From the NCBI GenBank assembly GCA_032622095.1, contig CP136061.1:252599582-252663581 (forward strand): a stretch of DNA of 64,000 nucleotides, in the 5' to 3' direction. Positions 22,140 through 32,764 of this stretch are shown here, piece after piece. The notes below the pieces were generated by a model. It was not told the DNA's origin. It ran no database searches and saw only the letters and a list, made by a program, of their open reading frames with translations. The number at the start of each line of letters is the position of its first letter. The stretch's first letter is position 1. A program made the position numbers and the translations under genes. This stretch comes from Siphonodentalium dalli. Lineage: Eukaryota > Mollusca > Scaphopoda > Gadilida > Siphonodentaliidae.

Positions 22140-22238
22140 TCTGTACAAGAGAGATAGTCGAGCTATATTTCTTTATGTCCAACAAAACGCTGATGATGAC
22201 TTCCAGATATTCTTTTCATCAGAAGTTCAAAGGAAAAG
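22140..22238 (+). CDS. MAP3K5: ASK1-like exon 11
   Basis: Acceptor TTATGCTTTCAG, donor GTACAT; 99 nt, phase 2 to phase 2. It encodes SLYKRDSRAIFLYVQQNADD followed by DFQIFFSSE, closely matching the PH-like region before the kinase domain. The intron before it is about 6.7 kb. A copy of the acceptor and exon start lies 89 bases upstream. Confidence 0.93.
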
Positions 22239-22428
22239 GTACATAAAGGGGCACTGTATTTGTACATAAAGGGGTACTGTATTTGTTTTATCTTTTGTTA
22301 ATCAATAAAAAATAACAATAAACAAACATAACCCGATTCTGAATAACTTCAGTTTGTGGGTTCTACTAAAGTACATACTTTCTAATGCCATAACATGCCC
22401 ACGGCAATCTCCGATGTGTACCAATGCT

Positions 22429-22788
22429 TTAACCCTTTCAGTGCCAGGGGCCGATCTCATCGGCCTAATTTATGGTCTGTAAAATCGGCCCTAAAAACTA
22501 TCACCAAGTATTCATAGTAATAATTTTGATGCCCATGAAAAACGTAAGATTCCCTGGCACTAAACCTACAAAATAAGTCTGGCACTGAAAGAGAGTAGAA
22601 TATAAGAAAAAATTATTAAAATTGCAAAAAATTGTAAAAAATAATAACAAATGATGAAAAATTGTTAGGCCAATGCATTCTCTTAAATATGCGAGCCGAC
22701 CTATGGTCGACTCGCATATATAAGAGAATGCATTGGCACAGGGTATATGGGTTGATACAAAAATCGGACTTGGCACTGAAAGGGTTAT
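22429..22788. mobile_element. TTAA MITE family B
   Basis: Begins TTAACCCTTTCAGTGCCAGG and ends with TTGGCACTGAAAGGGTTA (last base of the TTAA changed). One 69-bp palindrome lies at 22669-22737. Confidence 0.88.
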
Positions 22789-23099
22789 AGAAGGGATCAG
22801 ACAATGTATATAATTATTTTTTCGACAATGATTGATATTTTATAAACAATTGGTACGTTTCATCTCCTCTACATGTTTTTCCCCCACTGATTTTATGACA
22901 TGCCGAAAACAGAAGTAATGTCAAATATTCCTTTCCATCTTGTTTATTGATATCTACTCTACCAGCTCAGAGTCAATTATTTTGTTGGATTGATGTTGAT
23001 TTTGTGGTTTGAACAAACCACGAAATCAACGAATAATAGACCCCATGAAATAAATGGATTTTACAGTATATGCTGACACTCTTATAAAAGTTTAAATTG

Positions 23100-23300
23100 G
23101 AATAGTCTATTAGTTAACTTGAGTTTGCTCAGAAAAAATAAGCAGACGACAGATAACAAAAGAGCTGAAACAGTCCTAATTAGGGGGAAAGAATTGTTCA
23201 GATAATAAGTTCAACATGGTCGTTTGTTGAACTTATTATCTGAACACTTCCTAGCTATGGTCTATTGTTGAACTTATTATCTGAACATTTCCTAAGTGAT
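23100..23300. mobile_element. TTAA MITE family E, fragment
   Basis: Shares AAATAAGCAGACGACAGA and the inverted TTATTATCTGAAC motif with the family E copies at 17272 and 32765. Confidence 0.6.
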
Positions 23301-23415
23301 AACTACTCATCAATGAGAATTTGGTATTGACAAGGTTAATTTGTCTGTGATGCGGTGGACATTTATTATAGATATAGATAATTAACTAAATATTACTGAT
23401 GTTATTTCTCAACAG

Positions 23416-23494
23416 GTTCTATGAGCTGGTGTCACAAATAGTCGCTGTCAGAGAGACGATAATGGAGCTGGATGAATACCAACAAAACATTGAG
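23416..23494 (+). CDS. MAP3K5: ASK1-like exon 12: last exon before the kinase domain
   Basis: Acceptor TTTCTCAACAG, donor GTGAGG; 79 nt, ending in phase 0. It reads RFYELVSQIVAVRETIMELD and ends QQNIE. The last nine bases plus donor are repeated twice more in the intron (23495-23578). Confidence 0.92.
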
Positions 23495-23578
23495 GTGAGG
23501 TCATGTAATATTAAACATTGAGGTGAGGTCATGTAATACTGAACATTGAGGTGAGGTCATGTAATACTGAACAATTAA
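23495..23578 (+). repeat. 28-bp repeats of the exon 12 end plus donor
   Basis: AACATTGAG|GTGAGGTCATG occurs three times; donors start at 23495 (used), 23523 and 23551. In the exon frame the first extension ends in TGA after eight codons. Confidence 0.92.
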
Positions 23579-24083
23579 TTTACTTGCCCTCTCTCATGCT
23601 TCTGAAATCAAATAATTAAGGAAATGAAAGCTATAATATTAATTAATAATAATTAGTTTTGTATATTAATGCTTGATCAGGGTCCGTGATGGACCAAATT
23701 ATACTTTTGCCTAATATATTTGCCAAATGAAAATATATTTTGCCAAATGCTATCAGTTTCTGCAACATTGGGTCCTATATTTCGACAATCGCTTTTTGAA
23801 AGGCTTTTGATATCAATAAGAAAGCAGTTAGTTATTAAATATTCTCACCTCTCTAATGTGGTTTATCATAGAACAATATACAATCACCTGAAAATTTAAT
23901 TGTCGAGGTTGTTTTTTCAAAAGGGCACATCAAAACAAAGAGGTTTAGCTATGTAAACATGGCAAACTAGTAAATTCTCCACTCGTCGAAACTAAAGCTA
24001 TCCGAATAACTCCAATTTTATAGAGTTTCCTGAAGTCAATGGTATTGATTGACCAATATTTTTCACCTTTCTTGAGACTATAG

Positions 24084-24205
24084 ATACTTCCCAGAAGATG
24101 AGGCCTAATGACGTTCCCAGAGAGTGAATTTGGTGATGCTAGTTAGCTGTGCGGGGTAGCATCACTAAATTTGCCCTCTGGGGACCTCATTCTGCAAATG
24201 ACTTT
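24084..24205. mobile_element. R2 foldback, partial copy
   Basis: ACTTCCCAGAAGATGAGGCC tail, then a single foldback unit ending GGGGACCTCATTCTGCAAAT. Confidence 0.7.
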
Positions 24206-24464
24206 TCTTGGTCTTATTAACCTTGGAGGAAGTGGCTAAGTTTCAACATACGAATATCATATTAACGACAGCCATCAAATCTTTGTCGGGTGTTCTTTGA
24301 TTTGTATGACCCACACATGTGAGTAAAGGGGTGATGCCCAAAGACACTTGAGCCACGATAAGAGTCTTGCCCACAGGAAGCTGACATAAGCTAATGAAAG
24401 GTAGAGCACCCTGTTGTATAAGCAGTTTCAGAATCAGTCAGAAAGTGGAAATAAAATGAGCAAG

Positions 24465-24720
24465 AAAGCCCCACGTCCTTCCGTATATTGGGTATCGAGT
24501 TTACCATATATATCATACCTGAATTAAAGCCCCAAGTCCATCCGTATATTTTGTATCGAGTTTACCATATATATCATACCTGAATTAAAGCTCCAAGTCC
24601 TTCCGTATATTGGGTATCGAGTTTACCATATATATCATACCTGAATTAAAGCTCCAAGTCCTTCCGTATATTGGGTATCGAGTTTACCATATATATAGTA
24701 CCTGAATCGAAGGTACACGT
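24465..24720. repeat. 61-bp minisatellite, four copies
   Basis: Unit CCGTATATTGGGTATCGAGT then TTACCATATATATCATACC, starting at 24481, 24542, 24603 and 24664. Confidence 0.92.
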
Positions 24721-25235
24721 CATGTATATATCAGTTATACATTTTCCTAATTTTATTAGTTTTGTCCCATTCATTACAGTAAAATAAAAGTTATTTTTGC
24801 ACAAGTACAAGATATGTTCTTATGCATGATATATAATGCACTAACAACTGTCATTAGCTTTTATTATATGACCATTACTTTCTACTCCAAATCCCATAGT
24901 AAATTGCCATGCCTAATTATGAATAATTCCCAATGTCCACTGCTCCTTTTATACCTTTTATAGCGCCACAGGTTAATATAACATTCCGCTGACTCTTACT
25001 ATAAATAGATCTGGGTTTTCCCTACGCGCTAAATGTGACAGCCAATGACGTTGCGTTAATTTTGTTAACGGTAAACAATATTGGTATGTTTCAGTGTTAT
25101 ATTGATTTGTGTTCATATGATATACCGATGATTTTGTTGAAAAAAATTGAAAATGAAAGAGAAGTGTTTATCATTTATCATATCTGAGTAGATTTCCCTT
25201 GCATTTGATATAATCGCCCGTCATATAATAAAACA

Positions 25236-25375
25236 GTTATTGCATTCCTCCTTGGTTAACATAAGGAATTATCAACCCTCGGAAGTTGATATTCACCGCG
25301 GCCTTCGGCCTTGGTGAATATCAACTTCCTCGGGTTGATAATTCCTTATGTTAACCTCGGAGGAATGCAATAATT
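25236..25375. repeat. Inverted repeat next to the 45-bp array
   Basis: TTATTGCATTCCTCC at the left is mirrored by GGAGGAATGCAATAA at the right, with TGATATTCACC and GGTGAATATCA around a GGCCTTCGGCC centre. Confidence 0.88.
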
Positions 25376-25386
25376 GTATAATGTCA

Positions 25387-26638
25387 GCTTCTAGTGGGTA
25401 AGACATGGTACCTCTTGTCGTAGTGTTATCAGCTTCTAGTGGGTAAGACATGGTACCTCTTATCGTAGTGTTATCAGCTTCCAGTGGGTAAGACATGGTA
25501 CCTCTTATCGTAGTGTTATCAGCTTCTAGTGGGTAAGACATGGTACCTCTTATCGTAGTGTTATCAGCTTCTAGTGGGTAAGACATGGTACCTCTTGTCG
25601 TAGTGTTATCAGCTTCCAGTGGGTAAGACATGGTACCTCTTATCGTAGTGTTATCAGCTTCCAGTGGGTAAGACATGGTACCTCTTATCGTAGTGTTATC
25701 AGCTTCCAGTGGGTAAGACATGGTACCTCTTATCGTAGTGTTATCAGCTTCTAGTGGGTAAGACATGGTACCTCTTATCGTAGTGTTATCAGCTTCTAGT
25801 GGGTAAGACATGGTACCTCTTATCGTAGTGTTATCAGCTTCATATGGGCAAGACATGGTACCTCTTATCGTAGTGTTATCAGCTTCTAGTGGGTAAGACA
25901 TGGTACCTCTTGTCGTAGTGTTATCAGCTTCTAGTGGGTAAGACATGGTACCTCTTATCGTAGTGTTATCAGCTTCTAGTGGGTAAGACATGGTACCTCT
26001 TATCGTAGTGTTATCAGCTTCCAGTGGGTAAGACATGGTACCTCTTATCGTAGTGTTATCAGCTTCCAGTGGGTAAGACATGGTACCTCTTATCGTAGTG
26101 TTATCAGCTTCTAGTGGGTAAGACATGGTACCTCTTATCGTAGTGTTATCAGCTTCCAGTGGGTAAGACATGGTACCTCTTATCGTAGTGTTATCAGCTT
26201 CCAGTGGGTAAGACATGGTACCTCTTATCGTAGTGTTATCAGCTTCCAGTGGGTAAGACATGGTACCTCTTATCGTAGTGTTATCAGCTTCTAGTGGGTA
26301 AGACATGGTACCTCTTGTCGTAGTGTTATCAGCTTCCAGTGGGTAAGACATGGTACCTCTTATCGTAGTGTTATCAGCTTCTAGTGGGTAAGACATGGTA
26401 CCTCTTATCGTAGTGTTATCAGCTTCCAGTGGGTAAGACATGGTACCTCTTATCGTAGTGTTATCAGCTTCCGGTGGGTAAGACATGGTACCTCTTATCG
26501 TAGTGTTATCAGCTTCCTATGGGCGAGACATGGTACCTCTTGTCGTAGTGTTATCAGCTTCCAGTGGGTAAGACATGGTACCTCTTGTCGTAGTGTTATC
26601 AGCTTCTAGTGGGCAGGACATGGTACCTCTTGTCGTAG
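25387..26638. repeat. 45-bp minisatellite, about 28 copies
   Basis: Unit TCTAGTGGGTAAGACATGGT then ACCTCTTATCGTAGTGTTAT. Because 45 is divisible by 3, one minus-strand frame stays open for 397 codons as repeats of MSYPLEADNTTIRGT. C/T and A/G variants alternate between units. Confidence 0.96.
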
Positions 26639-26689
26639 ACTCAAGTGTCACTGGGTATCCCTCATTTACTCACACAAGTGGGTCACACA

Positions 26690-26745
26690 AAGCCGCTGTG
26701 CGAGATAGTATCACTAAATTCACCCTCTGGGGATATCATTATGCA
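26690..26745. mobile_element. R2 foldback, short fragment
   Basis: GTATCACTAAATTCACCCTC then TGGGGATATCATTATGCAAA, one arm of an R2 unit. Confidence 0.6.
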
Positions 26746-26803
26746 AATTGACTAAATTAACCTTGGAGGATGTGGCTGGGTTGCAACATACCTGAATATC
26801 ATA

Positions 26804-27278
26804 TTAACCCTTTCAGTGGAGATCGGCCCTAATTTACGGTCTGTAAAATCGGCCATAAACGTTTAAAAAAAAAAACAATTTTGTTTTTTTTAAAGATTTG
26901 TTTTGGGTTGAATTATTTTTGGGTAAGCTTAAGCATGGTATAGCGAATTTAAAAACTGGATAAAACCTTAGGGGCATGTTATAACTCAAAACTATCACTA
27001 TCATAGTAATAATTTTGATGCCCATGAAAAACGTAAGATTCCCTGGCACTAAACCTACAAAATAAGTCTGGCACTGAAAGAGTTAAAGAATATAAGAAAA
27101 ATTTATTAAAATTGTAAAAAATTGTAAAAAATAATAACAAATGATGAAAAATTGTTAGGCCAATGCATTCTCTTATATATGCGAGTCGACCATAGGTCAC
27201 CTCGCATATATAAGAGAATGCATTGGCACAGGGTATATGGGTTGATACAAAAATCGGACTTGGCACTGAAAGGGTTAA
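26804..27278. mobile_element. TTAA MITE family B
   Basis: TTAACCCTTTCAGTG to CACTGAAAGGGTTAA, palindrome at 27159-27227. Its right TTAA (27275-27278) is also the left TTAA of the next element. Confidence 0.9.
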
Positions 27279-27649
27279 AGACATATTATGGACTTGTTCA
27301 TGTGTGTGAAACTGATAATTGGTACTCAGGCGCTATGTCAACTGGGAGAATGTGGCATTCTACTAACATCACCCATAATCTCAAAGAAATCGACCATACA
27401 ACTCCATAGAAAACACCATTTGAACTCCGCTCAATTGTAAATATTTACATCTCGATTCGGGACGCAACAATCGCCGATAAACTAACGAAAATGATTTTGC
27501 CATTGATACCCATTGCATTTAATAAATATATGACTGAGGGTGTGTTGTATATTTGGATTAGATTAATATTCATAAAAATAACTACTATGAGCAAGATTAT
27601 TCTCCATTTCTATTTGATTACCCTACCGGAGTGTATCACATCACTTTAA
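27275..27649 (+). mobile_element. TTAA MITE family F
   Basis: TTAAAGACATATTATGGACT to GTATCACATCACTTTAA. Shares TTAA with the family B elements on both sides. Inverse of the copy at 9653. Confidence 0.88.
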
Positions 27650-28119
27650 CCCTTTCATTGCCAGGTCCGATTTTTGTATCAACCCATATACCCTGTGCCA
27701 ATGCATTCTCTTATATATGTGAGTCGACCATAGGTCGCCTCGCATATATAAGAGAATGCATTGGCCTAAAAAAAATTCATCATTTGTTATTTTTTACAAT
27801 TTATTACAATTTTAATAAAAAAAAATTATATTCTTTAACAGACTTATTTTGTAGGTTTAGTGCCAGGGAATCTTACGTTTTTCATGGGCATCAAAATTAT
27901 TACTATGAATACTTGGTGATAGTTTTGAGTTATAACATGCCCCTACGGTTTTATCCAATTTATTTTTAAATTCTCTATAGCATGCATAAGCATACCCAAA
28001 AAAAAATTCAACCCAAATTTTTTTTAAATCTTTTTTTAGGGCCGATCTCATCGGCCCTGGCACTCTACAGACCGTAAATTAGGGCTGATAAGATCGGCCT
28101 CTGGCACTGAAACAGTTAA
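27646..28119. mobile_element. TTAA MITE family B, opposite orientation
   Basis: TTAACCCTTTCATTGCCAGG to CACTGAAACAGTTAA, palindrome at 27697-27765. Orientation is opposite to the copy at 26804. Confidence 0.88.
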
Positions 28120-28460
28120 CAATAGCCATCAAATCCCTGTTAGGTATTCTGTTAAAGATGGACTGTCTCTTTCTATAATAAGTTTTATATAGTTGGTTTC
28201 CTGGGTATAAAATAATAAATTTGAGTTGAAGACACCTGTCTGTAAACACTTCTATCAATTAAAATTGATTTTACTTAATCACATTTCACTCAAGCTCTGT
28301 TTTCGTGAAATAAATCTTTGCGCTGTCCTCAACTCATTTAATAAAAGATTCTTGATTATGATTTGCGTTGTATTCTGTCTATATCATTAATGATTCCATT
28401 CAACAGAAGCGTAATAATAATATTGATATTTTTATTCATGTCATGTATGTTGTTCATTCA

Positions 28461-28845
28461 CAAGCCTGCAAATAGTGTGTCTGTCATTTGCAGAATGAGG
28501 TCCACAGAGGATGAATTTAGTGAAGCTATCCCATATATCGCCAAAATGTCACCATCTGGGGACCTTATTCTGCTTAGGCCTAAACTGCTATGGGAGACCT
28601 AGGATGAGATTGAAGATCCCCAGTTGAAGTTGGTGATGTTCAACCATTAGTCACCTCGATTATGCATGTTATCTTCTGCAAATTAGGGGATATAGAAACT
28701 TCCCAGAAGGGAAAAAGAACTAAAAACAATGTTAATTTTGGACCATGGATACTTCCCAGAAAATCAGGCCTAACCAAATGAGGTCCCCAGAGTGTGAATT
28801 TACACTCTGGGGACCTCATTCTGCAAATGAGAAACACACTATTGT
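28461..28845. mobile_element. R2 foldback just upstream of exon 13
   Basis: Starts CAAGCCTGCAAATAGTGTG and ends CACACTATTG. The 17-mer TGTATGTTGTTCATTCA is present on both sides (28444-28460 and 28846-28862). The right copy lies 23 bases before exon 13. Confidence 0.8.
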
Positions 28846-28885
28846 TGTATGTTGTTCATTCAGTAATCTCTTTATTTTTTTCCAG

Positions 28886-29019
28886 TTTTCTTACGAGACT
28901 GATGAGAAACAGAATAAGGTGATATTAGGGAAGGGCTCATTTGGTACCGTCTACGCTGGCCGAGACAACAAAACCCAAGTGAGGGTGGCTATAAAGGAAG
29001 TGCCCGAGAAGAATTCACA
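28886..29019 (+). CDS. MAP3K5: ASK1-like exon 13: kinase N-lobe, glycine loop and catalytic lysine
   Basis: Acceptor TTTTTTTCCAG, donor GTAAGC; 134 nt, phase 0 to phase 2. It encodes VILGKGSFGTVYAGRD (subdomain I) and VRVAIKEVPEKNS, with the ATP-binding lysine at 28994-28996. Kinase identity is certain, and the GRD and VAIKE(V/I)PE(K/R) context is typical of ASK. An R2 foldback lies just upstream, ending within about 40 bases of the acceptor. Confidence 0.97.
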
Positions 29020-29666
29020 GTAAGCACACATTTAGCATAGGCCGAAAAGTTTTGTGTTCATATGCTTAATATGGCACAGGTTAGCGACTTGCAACTGAGG
29101 AAGATCCTATTGGTTGTATCTTTCTTTTGACTTTTCAAAAACTTTACCTCTTTGGTCTTCTAAAATTTTAAAGTTTTACCTTTTTCCTTAAATTACAAAT
29201 TCTTAGGTATCTTTGATTTTAATTACCCTCTTTCGATCTGTATGTTCTTAATTACTTTTCAAAATATTTCCAGCCGCTCCGTGACTTTGCTCTCCGATTC
29301 AAAATTTTATGCCAAGAACACGAGGAACACAGTGTCTGCATGTGATTGGGACCCTGACCCTAATATATCCCCTTTCTTTCATATACTTTGCAGACACTCT
29401 CCTCTTGTTCTTGACATCCATTACATTTTTGCTCCGCCAATATTATGTGGGTAAAATGACGAATATGTTTGAGGCGTTTTTCTTTCTTACTAAAACCTAT
29501 GTTGACTAACAAATAGGCCATTTATGGTCTACCTGCCAGTGCTTCACTTTGACTTGTTTTCTGTCATTCTGGTGTGCTAGGTTTGGTGTTGCTTACCCTG
29601 GAACTCGTGTTACCTGGTCTGACACCCACTTACCTGATCGGTTACACATAAAAACATATTTAGCAT

Positions 29667-30346
29667 AGGCAACACAGGAAAAGAAACATGCCTACATCTA
29701 TTTTATGAATGTCATGTAACAAAATCTGTATTACTAGAATTTCAACTGACTATTAAAGATAAATGTAACCTGCAATTTGAAGTGTCACAAAATAACAATA
29801 TATTTGGTGTACCTGATGGAAATCCAAATGAAGGAATAATAGAAATTGCCATACTTCTATTTAAGAGATATATCTACTCTTGTAAGATAAAAGCTACTAA
29901 CCCTAATTCACATGGTTTTACAGAATGGTTAAAAACTTATAAGACAATTGAAACTGTGCCATTAAAGGGCTATTCTACAAAAAAAGATATCTTTTTTCAA
30001 GAGAGATGGAATATAATTAATGAATTATTTTTAACATAAACATAAGAGATGAAAAACCCACAAAAGTATCAATGGTGCAGAGTCTAAATTGATCAATATC
30101 TTATACCATTTAATATATACTCAATCATATAAAATTAATTGAACATGTTTATTTCAGCCTATGACAAAACACTTTATATTTTATCCCACTCATATCAATA
30201 TCTTTAAAAAAAAAAAATTGTTACGGTATGTTTTAACCAAGTGCATGTATTGTGTCCTTGATTCCTCACATGTCTGTATGTATTTATTTGTTTAGACCCG
30301 AATAAAAAATATTTTTAAAAAAAACAAAAAAACAACAATAAATAGC
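29667..30346 (+). mobile_element. LINE 3' fragment
   Basis: An open frame reads GKETCLHLFYECHVTKSVLL, then NIFGVPDGNPN and IEIAILLFKRYIYSCK, ending at 30039. This matches the tail of invertebrate LINE ORF2 proteins, where a CxxHLFxxC-type motif precedes an iifG...K.YIy stretch. An A-rich tail with AATAAA-like motifs follows near 30300-30346. No RT core is present. Confidence 0.7.
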
Positions 30347-30839
30347 CTTGTTTACGAACATAATGATCATGCACTGGCACAGGATAAGAGGATCTTTAAT
30401 GCTGCACCAGCGCAGCTCCCATCATGAAAGGGTCAGGAATAAAGTCCTACAATTTTTCAAACATTCTCTCCCCCAATATATTTTAGACATTACATCTTCA
30501 ACAAAAACACACCACATCTAACTTTCTAATTGTGGATTAGGTGATTGAGTTCTGAACTTATTGAAAATTTTATAATTACCTTATATGATAATTAATTGCT
30601 TGTGTCATGACGTTTCTTGTTTTCAATCTATAAAAGATGGCGGCTGACTGCGAAGAAAAGGAAATTTTACTTGTTTCTATTTCAATAGAGTTTTAGTTAC
30701 TGGAATCTGACAGGTTTTACATTATCGTAGAATTAATTTATAACAAATAGATTGATTTGCAATATTGCATTTATTTCAATAACAAACTTATTAGCTGCAG
30801 AACCGTTATGTTATAATGCAACCCACCTGTCTGAACTGT

Positions 30840-31437
30840 TTAACCCTGCCATGACTGGAGCTTCCTGAAATTTTGCAAAAACCCTGTGCCAATGCATTCT
30901 CTTATATATGCGAGTCGACCATAGGTCGCCTCGCATATATAAGAGAATGCATTGGCCTAACAAATTTTATATTATTTTTTATAATTGTTAAAAAATGTAA
31001 GAAAAAAATGATAAAAAATTGTTAAAGAATGTAAGAAATAATGATACAAATTTAAAAAAATTGTTAAAGAATGTAAGAAAAAATTATAACAAATGATAAA
31101 ATTGTCAAAGAATGTAAGAAAAAATGATAAAAAAAAAGATAAAATTGTTAAAGAATATAAGAATAAAAGGATAAAAATTGTTATAGAATGTAAGACAAAA
31201 TTATAAAAAATTATAAAAATTGTTAAAGAATGTAAGAAATAATTATAAAAATTGCTAAAGTATGTAAGAAAAGTTGATAAAAAGTGATAAAAATTGTTGA
31301 AGAATGTAAGAAAAATTGATAAAAAATCATAAAAAAATGTTAGGCCAATGCATTCTCTTATATATGCGAGGCGACCTATGGATTTGCGCAGGGTGTTTAA
31401 TATTGAGGCAGCGCAGCTCCCGTCATGAAAGGCTTAA
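30840..31437. mobile_element. TTAA MITE family C with expanded spacer
   Basis: TTAACCCTGCCATGACTGG to CCCGTCATGAAAGGCTTAA. Palindrome complete at 30888-30956 and half at 31344-31381. The spacer has grown into roughly ten copies of an AATTGTTAAAGAATGTAAG unit. Confidence 0.8.
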
Positions 31438-31534
31438 TCCGAGGTTATGTACAGTTCATCTTATACTGATCTTTCCGATCTGTTTCACGGAATCGATTCA
31501 CTAAACAATATCTACTTCTTACTTTAACCCTTTC

Positions 31535-31786
31535 CAAGCCTTGAAATAGGGTGTCTGTCATTTGCAGAATGAGGTCCCCAGAGGGTGAATTTAGTGATGC
31601 TACCAGCATAGCGGGCTAGCATCACCGAATTCACCCTCTGGGAACCTCATTCTGCTGAGGTGTAAGCAGAATGAGGTCCCAGAGGGTGAATTTGGTGATG
31701 CTAGCCTGCTATGCGGGGTAGCATCACTAAATTCACCCTCTGGGGACCTCATTCTGCAAATGACAGACACCCTATTTCAAGGCTTG
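31535..31786. mobile_element. R2 foldback ending 13 bases before exon 14
   Basis: Complete two-unit element from CAAGCCTTGAAATAG to CTATTTCAAGGCTTG. No flanking duplication is visible. Confidence 0.88.
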
Positions 31787-31799
31787 TATTTTTCCACAG

Positions 31800-31927
31800 A
31801 GAAGTTCAGCCGTTACACGAAGAGATAAAGCTGCACTCGAGACTGAACCATAAGAATATAGTCAAGTACCTCGGATCCGTGAGCGAGGATGGTTACTTTA
31901 AAATTCTCATGGAACAGGTTCCCGGAG
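31800..31927 (+). CDS. MAP3K5: ASK1-like exon 14: alpha-C helix and hinge
   Basis: Acceptor TTTTTCCACAG, donor GTTTGT; 128 nt, phase 2 to phase 1. It reads [20 protein letters not shown], then [10 protein letters not shown]. The alpha-C glutamate is most likely the second one of HEEI (31822-31824). An R2 foldback ends 13 bases before the exon, so the element supplies sequence right up to the polypyrimidine tract. Confidence 0.96.
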
Positions 31928-32100
31928 GTTTGTTTTTTATATTTATTCGTGCACATTTGAGCCTTATGTGGTCCAATACAAAAGAACGTGTGACATGATC
32001 AACCATCTCATTTCAAACTACCACATAATGCCTGTTATTCCATACAATTTAGGAGTTAAGTGGTAGTCTTAAGTGTAAAAAACAACAAAAGAAAGACCAC

Positions 32101-32367
32101 TTAACCCTTTCAGTGCCAGGGGCCGATGAGATCGGCCCTAATTTACGGTCTGTAAAATCGGCCCTAAAAAAATAGATTTTTTATTTTTTTTATTTTTAAG
32201 ATTTTTTGGCTGAATTTGTTTTGGGTATGCTTATGAAAAATTGTTAGGCCAATGCATTCTCTTATATATGCGAGGCGACCTATGGTCGACTCGCATATAT
32301 AAGAGAATGCATTGGCACAGGGTATATGGGTTGATACAAAAATCGGACCTGGCACTGAAAGGGTTAA
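32101..32367. mobile_element. TTAA MITE family B, short copy
   Basis: TTAACCCTTTCAGTGCCAGG to GGCACTGAAAGGGTTAA with one palindrome at 32248-32316. Confidence 0.9.
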
Positions 32368-32379
32368 AGACCAAATGTA

Positions 32380-32620
32380 TGGGCATCTGTCTGCCCATAT
32401 GCTTTTTTCATTTCCGGCCCTTTTTGTTGGAATTTTCACTCAATTTTCATTTCTGGATGATAACTTTAGTAAACTGAATGAAATTGAAATTTGGTTTGTG
32501 AGTTTACTTGCCCAAAATACAGGTCAAGTTCCAATTTGGATTCCGCCGACCTATTTTACCAGAGTTATGGCCCTTTGTTGAAATTACCACCGGTGTATTT
32601 GCCATTCACTTGCGATGCTC
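32380..32620. repeat. Dispersed AAATTTGGT...CCCAAAATACAGGTC repeat
   Basis: Same family as 3080-4855: AAATACAGGTCAAGTTCCAA and AGTTATGGCCCTTTGTTG. Confidence 0.7.
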
Positions 32621-32764
32621 TTGTTAAAATCCTTTTAATGTTGAAAAGCAAGAGAATGATTACTTATTCTTAGGCGCATAAATGTATGCCAATTAAAAAA
32701 ATAAAGAACCAGTCAGTGCATTGACTGTGTCTACAAATATTACATAGGTGGTCAGCATTTGGGT

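Noticed and set aside
25293-26486. 397-codon minus-strand repeat protein
   Set aside because: It is a 45-bp minisatellite whose period is divisible by three; the frame has no signal peptide or other gene context.
29242-29509. Overlapping open frames before the LINE fragment as a gene
   Set aside because: No recognisable domain or splice context; possibly decayed transposon sequence. A CA(C/T)ATTTAGCATAGG direct repeat at about 29026 and 29652 brackets this stretch, which suggests an insertion.
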